Under the pieces are notes generated by a model that was not told where the DNA came from, made no database searches, and saw only the letters and a program-made list of their open reading frames with translations. Of a DNA stretch of 64,000 nucleotides, positions 52,156 through 64,000 are shown piece by piece. Position 1 is the stretch's first letter. Each line of letters starts with the position of its first letter. The position numbers and the translations under genes were made by a program. This DNA is from Polydactylus sextarius (lineage: Eukaryota > Chordata > Actinopteri > Polynemidae). The stretch covers positions 11,491,501-11,555,500 of the forward strand of contig CM028915.1 in assembly GCA_016801845.1 (NCBI GenBank). Reading direction: 5' to 3'.

Positions 52156-54399
52156 TACACAAACACAAACCCGATAGGATTTCCTTCAAGGTGCATGTGG
52201 ATGTTATTAAGGTTTAAAACTATGACTGAATACACCTGCATTCCCTGATGATAACAACAAAAATAAACACTGGGCACTTTTTGCTGATGGGATGGCTGGT
52301 ATCCAGTCGTACCAATATTTACCCAGTCTTTAGTGTAAAAATTAAATCCAATAGCTTTCTTTTCTAAAGAGGCAAACTGATAAAAAAATGGAGAGATATT
52401 AATGTACTGACATCATTTCTGAATGTAGTGAGGTGTAGCCTAAAACTGTGATAAACAGATTGAGAGCCCGAGCTTCAGGAAGAATGTGAACTATGATCCT
52501 AAAATCCTCTCTCTCTCTCTCGTTCTCTCACTATGACACTCAAACACACTCACACAAACAATCCTTTCCTTTTTGTAAGCAGTTATTGCTTCTTCTGAAG
52601 TACAGTTAAGACAATAAACCATGGAAGAAAAAAAAAATAAAGAAGACAAAGTATAAAAGAAAGGTGTTAAACAAGAGACACGCTTCAGGAAGGGTCAGGC
52701 TCACAGTTGCGGGTCAGTATTACAGTTTCTCATCACAGTGATTGGTGACTGACTGTCTTTGCTACACTCCAAAGAATTAAAAAGTAGACAAACATCAAAG
52801 CTCAACACATCCACGACCCTCGGCGCGACTCTCTCCTTTCTCCAGCTGACTCTTCTTTTTTTTTTTTAACCAGTCAGACCGGTGCTACATTATTACCAGC
52901 GTTTTCAGCTACTTTACCCTCAACAAGTGACATCTTCTGGTGGTGGTGAGATGGTCAATAAGTGCACCTAATGCGTGGCGGTATGAGATACTGCATGATA
53001 AGGTCAAGCAGATGCTGCTACAAGTTGAAGGTGGGATCCTATCTCCTGCTGGAGGTGGACAGGACTGCTACATCTACTCTGAGAGGCTGACTGGGGAGGG
53101 TGAGGGGGTGAGAGGTGGAGGTAGGGCAATAAGGGCAAGTTTGAAGGTGAAGAGAGGTGTTGGGCTTTTGGCTCAGACAGATATCTTATTTACACAGACC
53201 TCACAAGGATACAGCACACTGGGGACAAGAAAAAGGGTGGGATGGTAGAGTAGGTTAATCTCTCTTGATAATCTGACACTAGACTTATATCTCTCACTGT
53301 CTCCACAAGGCAAACCACTCTGAGGGATGGTCAGGGAGACAGGTTCACTGCAGAAACCTGCTTCCCAAAGCTCAAAAAACCCCACAGTACATTAAACGAC
53401 TTACAGTATGTCTTCCCCTCTGACATGTTAAAAAGCAAAGGATGAAAGCACATGAGAAAGCACAAAGAAACAAACAGCCTGACACACAAAAATCTGACGT
53501 TTAAAACAGGCAGAGCGACACAACATTTGTATGTTCTTGTACCCACGAAGATCTCAAGATATATAGAATAATACATAGGTTCAGACCAAACGAACCAAAC
53601 GAGAAAAACAGGGAGGAATTTCTTATGTACCTGAAACAGCAGCATCAGTGGCATTCACATAGGGATCTTATGACATAAACAACACACGTAACACACAGTC
53701 ACGTAGAGCATTTTAGTGCATACGATATTATGTACAACACCGATATCCTTGGGTGATAATTGTAGCTTTACTGGACTCTGAGGGCACTGGGACAGGTTTA
53801 AAACTAGTTTGTGATGCTCTTAGCTGGAAGAGAGTGGCAGGTAGGAGGGGGAGTAACCTGTTGCCTAGAGATAATGTAATTCTCATTATTCTCCCATTTT
53901 CTTAAGCTTAACTGACATTTTTTTCCCCTGTTGGTTTAGAAAATAGGTCAATGACTGACCATACCCTACATTGCATGCCTGTCCCATACAGCAGTGTCTC
54001 CTCCCATCCCTCCCCACCCTTATACCCACCCCTGAATCCCCTCAGTATTTGTAGTTAAAGACAGGCCATGCGGCAGCAGTCACTCATGCTGATACAGATA
54101 ACAGGAAGCACGTTTTGGTTGCTTGTTTTTTTTTTTTTTTTTTTTCTTTCTTTGTATTTGGTTTTTGTTTTATACGAAATCATGCTTCTAGCCTAGTAGT
54201 AGATGTTTTTTTTCCCCAACGGTTTCTTTAAAAAAAAAAGGTAATAAAAACTACAAGTAAATCCATATCCTTCTCTTCTGGTGCGTGCTGATATTCGGCA
54301 TAGCCGCTGTGGTTGTCAGTAAGTTGGTGTCTGTTGCCGTTCATTTCTGTTTGTCTGCTTTTTTTATGTGTGTTTCTTCCTCCTGTCAGCTGCTGCTGG

Positions 54400-54824
54400 T
54401 CATGTGTCCATGTAGGATGGTTTTGGTGACGGGGTTGAATCCTGCGGAGAGCTCTGTAACAGAGAGAGAAACATGCGGAGTCAGGACAGGTCACACATTT
54501 GTCTTTCAGCTGTACAACAGAAACAGATCAGAGCAAAACCTCATAAGGAATCGACACGACAGGTGGCATGCAAGCAGGATTGATATGTGCAAGACAAGTA
54601 TTTTTGAGTTTGGCCTTAGTTACAATGTCCATCCATCACCCTGATTCTTTTCTTATTTTAATCAGTTGTTTTAAAATTATAACACAGCGTGTTAGTGCCG
54701 CAAAAGCGTTCAAGCAAAAATGGTTGGCAAAAGTGGTTTAACATTCAGCAGTAGTCACTTGAAATATCAGTAATCGCATGAATGTCATGGCCTTTAGGTT
54801 AGAAAGGGCAAGTCTCACAAACCC

Positions 54825-54915
<91 letters not shown>

Positions 54916-57900
54916 GTCTCCAGATCGCAATTCACTGGACAACTGTTTCTGCAGCTTTGACCTTGAGAGCTGTCACTTTAAAAAGATCCTTCTTGGCTGA
55001 CTGCACATTGTGCCAACCCTTTTCCAGCTTGTTACAACATGCATGAGGAAACCAAATGACTTGATATTATCTATGGCAACATTAATTCATCTATTTGTAT
55101 CAAATTTGCATTGTCCATCTCCATCTGTATGGAATTACACTTGTGAATGCACAGCACATTTTACATTAGAGTAACATTTAAATTTGAGCAAACAAAAATC
55201 AATTCTGCGACCAATATATTTAGTTATTCACATATATAACTCCACACATAGTTATATATAGTTAAATATAACTCTGATAGTTATTCACATACATAACTCC
55301 ATACATCGGAAGTAAATATGAAAAGCATTTGCTTGAGGGCAAGCAATCTGAGTTTATATTATTTATTAAGGTTATAAAATGACATTATTATATTTATTTG
55401 AAAAAAAAAAAAAAAATATATACTGTCTCTAAAACCAAAGAAGGAAAAAGAAAATCACTGGAGCATTAAGGATGTTGGCAGGTTTCTAAGGACATGTCTT
55501 CATATCACCTGTATAAATACAGACTGAAACTCATTATATTCAGATAAGTTAGACAGGCTCAATATTATTCATGAGTTAGCAGGTTATTTTTCTAGATGTT
55601 ACTTTTTTATATTTTCTTTTACTTTATGGATAAAAATGAGGCATAAATGTTTTGTCTTCATTTTATGTGTCATTTTTTTTTTTTTAAAGACAATTTTTTA
55701 AGTGTCATTTTGCGGTGCCAGCCTCACATTTCAGACCATTAGTACTGAATTAAAGGTACATTCAGATGCATTTAATCCAGAGAGACTGGATTAAATGGTC
55801 TAGCCCACAGGTCAGACGAGGAACTGTGGGTCAGTCCCGTACCTGCGGGGACGCAGCACTCAGTCTGCCTCACTGCTTAACTCTCCGCAGACTGGCACAT
55901 TTCACTATCTGAGCACCTTTCTTCACATCCACAGTATCGGGCTACATCAGGGAGGAAGGGAGTTGACAGCAGAAACGGTGCGAGGATCGAGAAGACGAAG
56001 GGTGACAGGAGCAGAACAAGAGGTTGAGGGAATGTTAGTAAAGGAGAGTTAAATAAAGGAAAAAAGGGGAAGAAACAGAAAGATGAGAAAGGTGAATGGA
56101 AACAACAGCAGAGTAAGGAAAGAAAAAGAGAGGAAAGAAAAAAAGGGCAATAACAAAGGAAATGGAACAGAAATTTGAGAGACAAATATGTTAAAGGAGG
56201 AAAGAGAGGAAAAAGAAAGAAAAACAATGTATAAACAGTCAAGCAAGGATAGAAGTGATGGGTAGCAGTTGAAGAAAAGATGGCATCAGAAATTGGGATT
56301 GAGAGTAGCTTCAAAAAATATTTCCAAATTATACATTTTTGATATATTTTTTCAAGCTCCAAAAACCACTAGGATTAAGCCACATAAGACAATTCACAAT
56401 CTGAATTATCTAATGTGTTAAAAATCCAAATTCTCAACTAGTTTCTGCAGGTAAAATGGAGGAAAGAAACAAATAATAATAATAAAATTAATAAAAAGAA
56501 ATGACATTAAAAAAAAAAAAAAAAAAAAAAAACAGTGAGTGATTGCAAATAATATTTGACCCAGCTCTGCTTCAGGGTCGTGTAGGTTTGAGTGATACAG
56601 CACACAGTCACAGTTGAAGGACTACAAACTTTAATGAAGGCAAAAAGACAGTAGAGTCACTCATTGAGATAAGTGATGGGGAGAGAATGGGAAATATAAT
56701 CGATGCAAAGGAGCCACAGTCAGTTCGTTCAGTCATTAATGTGCAAGAAACAAACATATGGACTGTGGGTGCAGTTTAGTGATGACTGGCATGATGACGC
56801 CCTGAGTGGGATGATGAACTGTGAGCACCATGACCGAAGCAATAATCGCGCCAGAGCAAAGTGGCCTTATTTGTTCCTTCTTGCATGCAAGAGATGATCA
56901 TGTGGCAGAAATATTTAGGTGGACATTCATGTTACAGAAAGTCAGCATTCAAACAATTAACCAAACACACATCTCACTCGGTCCTCTGTTATGATTCAGG
57001 TCTGGTGCACAGTAAAACATAGTCAAAGCTACTGCTTTGGAGAAGGGTACACAAACAAAAACTGTGTTCTCAGTCTGTCAGTACTTTATACTGAAGCTCA
57101 TGCAGGATAAACTACATTGAAGCTGTTGTGGGAAACCACGTTGAGGTAAGACTTTCAAGCTTATTTCAGCATAGAGTCCCCTGTTCACTGTAAACTAGCT
57201 ACTAAGTAGATTTAAATCAAACAGGGCCTCAGTCCATTGCACATTTTATCTAATAACGGGAGCCTCAGGTGTTGCGAGGCCTTGTGGCCAACAGAGAGCT
57301 GCCTGCGGATCAGAATCCCACCTTGCTGCCGTCCCGGCCCAGGATGGCGTAGAACTGCTCAGGATCAACCTCCAGTTCGTCGGCGTCCTGCAGAGAACCC
57401 TCCAAGCACACCTCCTGAACCCCCTCCTCACCTGAACCCTTCCCTCTGCGCACAACCTTACGCACAATCTATCATATACACACAAATACACAACCGCACA
57501 CAGGAGGGTGGAAGAGAGTGATGGTGAAAGCAGAAAATGGGAATAAGGCAGTGAACACTGAAATTGGTGAAATATAAAACAAAATAGTTGTGTAAATCTC
57601 AAATCAAATGTTTTTTCATGGAGTCAAACACAAAATACCAAGTGTAATGCTGTGTGTGATGAATTAACTTGTAATGTGATGTAATGTAATGATTATTCAT
57701 TTAATAATCATTCTGTGGAGCTGCTGATGAGAGTATTGACAGTACTGACATAAAGGAAACAATTTAAGAATACATCATATAATCATGTTGAAATAACTAA
57801 CCTTTTTTGTGACAATGTTTCCATGTTCATCTGTGAACTGTTCCTCGCTTACTTGCTCCCCGGGAAGATCTTCAACCTCATCACCCTGAGGAAAGACAAT

Positions 57901-58600
57901 AATTTAAATAATTTGTACCCTTATTATTACAGTACCTTATTTTTTTCCTTTTTTTTTTTTTTTTTTAATAAATTATAAACTTCATCTTTTTCTTTCTGAA
58001 AGTGCTGGAATTTTCACTTTCCAAAGATGGTGGAAAGAAAATTCGTGCTCAATAAATTATGGATCTGCACTGTGTTAAAACTTGTCACTGCAGTGTAATT
58101 ATATGCATGCCATAAACCCATCCACTAAGTGGGAGCAGCAGATGAACGACAGATGGGTGAGGGGTTTAAATGTTGTGTGTAAAGGCATGTCAGTCCAACA
58201 GTTGGGATCCATGGAGTTCACTAATGTGCTTTAGTGACACTTATAATTACAGTTCATGAAGTTCATGACAATACTATTACAAGCCCTTGTAATTTACGAT
58301 GAGTCTACACAGGTATTTATAAACTGAAAGAAATTCAGCCGGACAAAGGTCGGTCAAAGTTGGTTGAAGTTTCTGAATAAAAATACAAAACTATAAAACT
58401 ACAAACTTCACTGAGGTATGAATCACACTATGAACTAGCATTAAAGCCCAAGACATCTATTTACATCAACAACAACAGGAGATACCTTCAATCCCACAGT
58501 AATTTGATACAATCTTCACAGATGTGATTATGTATTAGATTACAAATTTATTAGATTAGGTTAATTATCACTGCTGGATTGAGTGAAGTTGTGCATTTGT

Positions 58601-58657
<57 letters not shown>

Positions 58658-61303
58658 GTCCTGAGTTAATTCTGTCACTTTGGTCACGCCCACTCGACTC
58701 AGCTATAGTGAAATCATTTACCCTTATTACCACAAGACTATCCTGTGTCACTCCCACATCCTTCAACCTTTCGCCACACACCACATTTTCCTCCTTTCCT
58801 TTTCTTTCATTACTGTCTTCCTGCCAGTAAATATTTTCTCCACATTTCAGCCTGACTCCTTCTCTTTGTACCTTAAGGATGACTCTGCGCCGGACCACTC
58901 TGGTGGTGACGTTTTCCTCTTCATCAGCCACTCCTTCGATCTCACCGAGCTCACGGTCCAGTTGAGCATGTACGTAGGCGAGCACGGTTCGCACTGAGCC
59001 ACTGGCTATGTGGAGGACATTCTGACAGCTGATTACCAGGAAAGCCAGCAGCACGAAGCTGAAGAGGAGCTCTGTCACCAGGGCCCACATTGCCCCACTT
59101 TGATGCCCAGCAAATCAACCACCAGCCTGCACACGACTCCAGGTTCTTTCCCCTCACTATTTCACGACTCCTGTTTCCCCCCACGCAGCACCTCTTTCAC
59201 ATAAGAGAGAAGGTAATGGCTGCAATCCTCTGACTCTTGTCACTGGTTCTGTTTTGTATCTTTTAGTTCATATCTGTCCTCCACAAGCTGGGGCAGTGGG
59301 CCCTTCCTCCAGCTGACTATTACTCCTCCTTCACGCTGTCAGGTCCAGAGCAACCAGTCAATGACAAATCCAGGCAAAAGCAACCTTGGGAGGCTTCTAT
59401 TCCCACCTCTCTCTCTCTCTTTCTGACCATGTGATCCATGGGCTTTAAATACCTCTGGCTCTTCCAGCATGGCTCTGAATGCTGTGGTAAGATCACTCAA
59501 ACTAACTTTCCTCATGTACTTTTACTTGATATACTAACAACAAAACATCACATTTCCTATCATCCACTCTGTGTAGTAGGTACTTTTCTTTAAAAAATTT
59601 AAAAACTCTGTGCAGACATTCAACAACACACATCACTTCCAAATGAAACCAAAGTGGGCTCTTTAATCACACATGTGAACTATCAAAGATCCTGAATGCA
59701 ACACTGGTTTTTTGCTTTCTCACAGTTTCATAGCACAGATTGTCATTTACAGTTTGATGCATCTGTGACACCACAGACGTGCAAACACGTGGGAATGACT
59801 GTGGTGGGGGTCATGTAATATGAGTGGGACAGAGGGAATGCTTGCTATATTTGGCTGGACATGCTGTTTGTGCCCATCTTGGGCCCTAGACTGTGTGTGC
59901 CTGTGTTTTTATGATTGTTTGATCTGGTTCTAGGATCTGTTGTGAATAATATAATGATCATTGGAGCTTCAAGTGTGATTTCAGCAAGTATTTTCTTAGG
60001 TTGAGATTTGACTAAATGTATCAGACTTCTTTTTGTTATCTAATCACCATAGTTCCCGTAAGGGATTACAAAAAATCCTCTTATTTCCGACGGGACTCAC
60101 CTGGCCCTTCAGACGCACGTCGTCCCAGGCCCTTATCTCTGGTACCCTGTGTGGGAAGCCCAGACCCTTCTCAAATGGCTGGGTACCTCTGAAGTGACCC
60201 CGTAATATCTCTGAGTGCCCCATGTCCCTCACAGGCTGAAGCAAGGCCTCCTGGGACATGCGGGACTGGTCCCCGTCCACAGCATTACGTACTGTTGACA
60301 TCATGGTATCCATGGCCTGCCTGGGCTTAGGCTGACTCCCCACCCAGGCCTGAGTAGGGTCAGTGACAGGAATCCACCCTGGACCTGTCTGTTCCTGCAG
60401 GTAGGAAAGGAAAGAGCCTCCACCACCTCCGTTTCCACCGTTAGCTGACCTGGAAGAAGAGAATTGATTAGTGAGGAACATGCGCTGTATTTTTCCTGCA
60501 AGGAAAGTAAAACAGCTCTCAGAAACACCAGTTAATCCTTCACATTTGCTGACATGCAATAAGGTAGAATAGGATTAAAGTGTAGATTTATTGTTTTGCT
60601 AATGGGATTGGGACTTTACACTGCCATCTGAGAGATGAACAGAAGTCTCACCTGTCTCCATTTCGATCTGCAACACAGCTCAGACCAGGTGACTCACTCA
60701 GCCGAGCATACACCCTTTGCTGTCCTGCAACAAGAGAAAGCCCTTCCTCTGAGCCTGTTCCTCCTCCTCCTCCTCCTCCTCCTCCTCCTCCAGCTCCGTC
60801 ACCACCAGTCGTACTGGTGACTGCTGATATCTCCGAACTTGCCTCTGACCCCTGACCATTGTTCAGCCCATTAAGATTGATCCCAGCGATGGTGCCCCCA
60901 AGTGAGGCTGGCGTGGTTGTGCTGAGCGAATCAACACCCATCTCTGAATCGTCTTCGGGCAACTCAATGGAGCCACTCAGCACCCCACCCCCTCCACTGG
61001 CTGCGCTCGCCTGACTGGCCGGTCGACCCAGACTTCCATACGGCAGCCCCAGCAGACCTTCTGAATCATCAGCATTGCTGCACTCCAGCGAGGAGTCCTC
61101 CACAGGCACCAGAGAGGGGCTGTTGCCTGAGGGCCACACCTGCACATCAGACATCTCCATGAGGGTGTCTTCTTCTGTGGTGGCAATGGGTGCACAGTCC
61201 AGACTGGAGACTTCCTGCCAGTAAGGCTCAGCGCCCAGCGGAGAGGGCAGGCTGTACTGCATGGAGGCCGGTGAGAGAAGCTCTTCCTGCGCGAGCCCAT
61301 AAC
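54400..61303 (-). CDS. ank1: ank1, ankyrin-1 C-terminal regulatory region (3' end of gene)
   Basis: Ankyrin-1 links spectrin to membrane proteins. Only the 3' exons are in the window; ankyrin repeats, ZU5 and death domain lie beyond 64000. Exons (minus): 61303-60652, 60449-60101, 57885-57802, 57468-57322, then the terminal exon 54453-54400. Matches to ANK1: SSLDCAPIATTEEDTLMEMS, PSLVPVEDSSLEC, LSLVAGQQRVYARL, SFLSYLQEQ, PGEQVSEEQFTDEHGNIVTK and KIVRKVVRR. Phases agree throughout. The 57468 exon either ends at a donor (AAG|GTGGGA at 57322), joining a 17-residue tail ending SYMDT, or reads on three codons to a TGA at 57310. An alternative tail exon lies at 55941-55870. A GGA repeat gives polyglycine in the 61303 exon. 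Confidence 0.92.
54826..54913. repeat. (CA)n microsatellite
   Basis: About 88 bases of AC repeat in the last ank1 intron. Confidence 0.98.
55870..55941 (-). CDS. ank1: ank1 alternative C-terminal exon (KGAQIVK type)
   Basis: A 72-nt exon, phase 0, beginning after the acceptor ..CCTGATGTAG at 55942 and encoding 23 residues, including PDTVDVKKGAQIVK, then stop. It corresponds to the human alternative ANK1 tail containing GRKGAQIVKRASLK, used in small ankyrin-1 and bound by obscurin. It can be joined from either phase-0 donor of the previous exon (GAG|GTGTGC at 57412 or AAG|GTGGGA at 57322). Confidence 0.8.
   Translation of the reverse strand, partial: PDTVDVKKGAQIVKCASLRRVKQ
55942..56280 (-). 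promoter_or_regulatory. long polypyrimidine tract upstream of the alternative ank1 exon
   Basis: On the coding (minus) strand about 300 bases directly before the acceptor of exon 55941-55870 are strongly C/T-biased; the plus strand is a G/A tract. Such tracts bind PTB-type splicing regulators and could control inclusion of the exon. Confidence 0.45.
58602..58655. repeat. (CA)n microsatellite
   Basis: AC repeat about 215 bases downstream of the sAnk1 exon donor, within the ank1 intron. Confidence 0.95.
58872..59090 (-). CDS. ank1: small ankyrin-1 (sAnk1) alternative first exon
   Basis: This 73-codon exon begins MWALVTELLFSFVLLAFLV, a single hydrophobic membrane anchor. It continues SCQNVLHI.., LDRELGEIEGVADEEE and TRVVRRRVILK before the donor AAG|GTACAA at 58871. 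It closely parallels the N-terminus of the muscle isoform sAnk1 (MWTFVTQLL.., SCQNVMHI, STRVVRRRVFLK), which sits in the sarcoplasmic reticulum membrane and binds obscurin. Phase 0 splicing to exon 57885-57802 reproduces the known sAnk1 continuation. With the KGAQIVK tail the product would be about 143 residues (human 155). Full-length ank1 skips this exon. Confidence 0.92.
59091..59520 (-). promoter_or_regulatory. candidate internal sAnk1 promoter and 5' UTR
   Basis: The minus strand shows a TATTTAAA box at 59451-59444, about 350 bases upstream of the sAnk1 ATG, with CANNTG E-boxes at 59428-59433 and 59310-59315. No other first-exon donor is visible, so the 5' UTR may be continuous with the coding exon. 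Muscle specificity is inferred from the isoform. Confidence 0.4.
60759..60791. repeat. coding (TCC)n tract, polyglycine in ank1
   Basis: Read as GGA on the minus strand, giving about eleven glycines in the ank1 exon 61303-60652. Confidence 0.95.
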
Positions 61304-61996
61304 CTGAAGCGAGACAGAGAGAGGCACACTGACACCCAGCCCCCCACCTCGCTCCCCACCTCACCCCCACAGCACCGGGACCCCGGGAGGGGGTAAGTGC
61401 CCCTGCCCAGGAGCTGGGCATCTAAGGGAGGAGTAGAGGAGGCTGATGGGACAAATGGGTGAGGGGTTGGGGAAGGAGAGAGAGGAGGGCCAAGACAATA
61501 GGAGCTGGAATAAAAATGCAAGGAGCTTAGGACAAGAGAGCAAGGGCAACTTTTAGAAGAGGGGTTGTCAAGCTCGATCAGCCAGCGCTGACGGTGAGAG
61601 CAGCAGCGGCAGCAGCAGCAGACACAGCCAGTTGGACCGAGAGACTGAGACTGAAGTTCGAACACAGCAGTGACTGATGCTGCTCTGCTGGCTGCCACCT
61701 GCGGGGAGACGGACAGGAATTACTGCCTCTGCCCCCAATCTGGGGGTGGGGTTGGGACATACATCTGTCCAACAGTGACACACACTTTGTCACACATACA
61801 CATGCCATAAACACACTCTCTCACTCTCTGGTCCCATACTGTCACACACATACGCTCGCACTTTCGTATATGCATGCGTTCAAACCCTCTCAAAAACAGG
61901 CAGGTTAAAATTGTCATCAGGCTGGATAGCATGCATGCAGGCAATCACATTCTCTCTTCACACACGTTCACACACACCAGCTCTTTCCACACCCCC

Positions 61997-61998
<2 letters not shown>

Positions 61999-62086
<88 letters not shown>
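61999..62086. repeat. (CA)n microsatellite
   Basis: About 88 bases of CA repeat. Confidence 0.98.
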
Positions 62087-62089
<3 letters not shown>

Positions 62090-63141
62090 GTTCATTATAA
62101 TCCACATAATATAACACACTTACACTTAGTTGGCAGTTTATTAGGTTATTAGCTGGTCTTCTATTTATCAGGTTTTCATTATATACACGGAGTTAAAACT
62201 AATGATCTAATGCAACACTCCTGCAATAGTCCCTCATTCATGTAGGTAATGATGTTCAGTTTTTTTTAAAAAATCTATTTCAGAAAGGTGTTGATTCTGC
62301 TGTATGTTTATTATTTAGCTTTGCGTTTATTGATATAACAGGCATTGATAAAAAATGATAATAAAAAAAAAACAAAAAACAAAATTACATCCTCCATAAT
62401 TCCATGAAATGAACTCAACATCTCTGAAATAGTTTCATTATAATATTACAACCTTCATGAGTGTAGGATTTAGTGCTGGACTGTTGTATTAGACTACATT
62501 AGATTTAGCGAGGTGTTCCAAAATAAACTACCAGCTGAGTGTACATGAACAGATAACTTATGGTATTACTGATATTAATGCAAACACATACACAATTGAC
62601 TTGATTTTCTTTCTGATGTAAAAGCCACATGGTTGCTGCCTCAAACATATATTGGAGTTAATATTAATATCAATTAGCAAAAGTAAAAATTGTTGATGTG
62701 CTGTGGACTCAGGTCACTCCTACAACTGTTTCTTGATCACCCTTTGTAACAGTGTGTTTTGCTTTAAGAAAGGCACACATGGCATGATAGAGCCACAATG
62801 CCACAGCAGCAGGAATAATTTCTTTTTACTGAGATAATAATGGAAAAAAAAATCAGGTTCAAGACTATAATAGTTCACTTTTCTGCCTTGAAGGTGACTT
62901 CAGCAACCTAACAACTAACCTGCAAATGAAGTGAACAGCTTTTGTGGACATTTTGATAGATGGAAATGTAGGTAAAGTGAAGTGTGATTGGTCACAGTGA
63001 GTCAGTACTGTTACTGTAACACTACAGAAGCAAGAAGTGATAAACCAGAGGATGAAATAGAGGAGGTATGGTGCAGGCCAAGAGCAAAATGAGAGGGCAA
63101 TTCCCCCCCTGCATGAACATGTGTGTATGAATAGGGGGATA

Positions 63142-63197
<56 letters not shown>
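63142..63197. repeat. (GA)n microsatellite
   Basis: About 56 bases of GA repeat. Confidence 0.97.
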
Positions 63198-63199
<2 letters not shown>

Positions 63200-64000
63200 C
63201 ACTGTATGTGTACTCTATATAGTGATGAGGAAACTGTGCAGAGCTGTGCAGGGTGTAACTTGATTCATGGTTGGCAGAGCTGCTGTTGAGTACTGCTGAG
63301 AGTGCAGGAGATATTTGTGACACCAAGTGGCCAAAAAGACCTCTTGTCCTACTTTCTGTTCTCTCTTTCAGCCTCTCAACTGCTGCCATTTGTCTACAGA
63401 AACTATTACTCATAAATATATATTTATATCCGCATAGTGCATTGTTCAAGTTAAAAGTGCTGAGAAAAAAATGGACAAAAAAAGAGACGCTGACTCCAGA
63501 TTTTGATGTCCATTACACTGAAATTCACATCTTTTTTTTTACCGTACTCGCAGAACACAGAAAATTTTGAGTAAAGACTTAAATATCATCACTTCTCATT
63601 TGTTTGGGTCAACATATCTGCTTTGTCAGGTTCCTTTAAAGTTCAGTGGTCCCATTCACAAATGCATAAATACTGAACTATTTCTGTCAACACATGAGTA
63701 ATAAGCTGCAGCAAATACAGTTATAGTTTTAATAATATCATTGTAAACTGCAAATTCTAAATTCAACTGAACTATTTTTCCCTTATACCAGCTTATTTGC
63801 AATATCTAGGATTACTTGCAGATGAAAACCTGAGTCATGCCTGTAGCAATGAAGTATTTCAGTTGTCTATTGCCATGTTAGTAGATAGAGCAATGGCAAT
63901 GAGAGAGTTTTGTTATAGAAAGAGATGAAGTGATGGGCAAGTGTGAAACATGAAAAATGTGTTTGTAATTGTCTGAAACCCCAGTGAAAGACATAAATAG

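Larger units (their letters stand above)
50481..54399 (-). other. ank1 3' UTR, long
   Basis: Downstream of the stop codon at 54402-54400 no further exon is evident on the minus strand. The first good AATAAA I find is at 50486-50481, so a UTR of about 3.9 kb is inferred. It carries the (CA)n run at 52071-52152, read as UG repeats in the RNA, and an (AT)n stretch at 50785-50845. Confidence 0.5.
61304..64000 (-). other. ank1 intron (continues beyond the window)
   Basis: No further ank1 exon (death-domain region) is recognised up to the window end. It contains a (CA)n at 61999-62086 and a (GA)n at 63142-63197. The open frames seen here lack family similarity and splice support. Confidence 0.6.

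Noticed and set aside
53331..53654. 107-codon minus-strand open frame
   Set aside because: Within the inferred ank1 3' UTR; no start context, family signal or splice support.
54285..54644. 119-codon plus-strand open frame
   Set aside because: No similarity; it lies opposite the terminal ank1 exon, which has good splice and length support.
55877..56362. 161-codon minus-strand open frame
   Set aside because: It is a reading of the polypyrimidine tract (F/L/S/P-rich). Its first part overlaps the alternative ank1 exon, but in the wrong frame.
57000..58870. Possible intronic miR-486 in ank1
   Set aside because: mir-486 lies in an ANK1 intron in mammals, but I found no stretch matching its mature sequence on either strand in this interval.
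60635..61396. Plus-strand open frames opposite ank1 exons
   Set aside because: Shadows of the minus-strand ank1 coding exons; no independent similarity.
62865..63449. 194-codon minus-strand open frame near the window end
   Set aside because: Half of it is a (GA)n microsatellite read as L/S repeats; no ankyrin-like sequence and no suitable splice sites.

Overview
The window looks like teleost fish nuclear DNA. It is AT-rich, its genes are split into many small exons with canonical GT..AG introns, it carries dense (CA)n, (TA)n and (GATA)n microsatellites, and its neighbours include a southpaw/nodal-type gene. Eight protein-coding genes can be followed exon by exon from conserved peptides and splice phases. 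No rRNA, tRNA gene, CRISPR array or bacterial-type operon was seen.

Layout. 1-15.7 kb (+): the 3' two thirds of osbp2 (oxysterol-binding protein 2); the PH-domain exons lie left of the window. 15.7-21.1 kb: intergenic, with a MITE-like repeat. 21.2-28.7 kb (+): a 28-exon gene for a ~1165-residue coiled-coil protein I cannot name. 29.6-32.1 kb (-): ccdc117, complete. 33.1-36.5 kb (+): transcobalamin (tcn2). 37.7-40.1 kb (+): deoxyguanosine kinase (dguok), complete. 40.9-42.8 kb (+): a Nodal ligand, probably southpaw. 46.3-49.6 kb (-): eif4ebp1, complete. 50.5-61.3 kb and beyond (-): the 3' end of ank1 (ankyrin-1), with a nested small-ankyrin (sAnk1) first exon and two alternative C-terminal exons.

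Three of the eight genes do not read through in one frame, although their splice sites are intact. osbp2 lacks about 5 nt in an ORD exon. tcn2 lacks 1 nt before its C-terminal domain. The nodal gene changes frame by +1 (or -2) at a CAG/AGC tract between prodomain and mature ligand. Each break sits inside a conserved exon. They may be residual assembly indels or real lesions; the sequence alone cannot decide.

The genes do not form a pathway. The arrangement joins two ancestral blocks: osbp2/tcn2/ccdc117 (human 22q12-like), and nodal/eif4ebp1/ank1 (an 8p11/10q22-like paralogon), with dguok between. Regulatory signals worth reading are a TATA box with an adjacent TCF/LEF site at the nodal gene, a pair of FoxH1-type sites in its first intron (as in the mammalian left-side Nodal enhancer), a candidate core promoter for sAnk1, and a long pyrimidine tract before an alternative ank1 exon.
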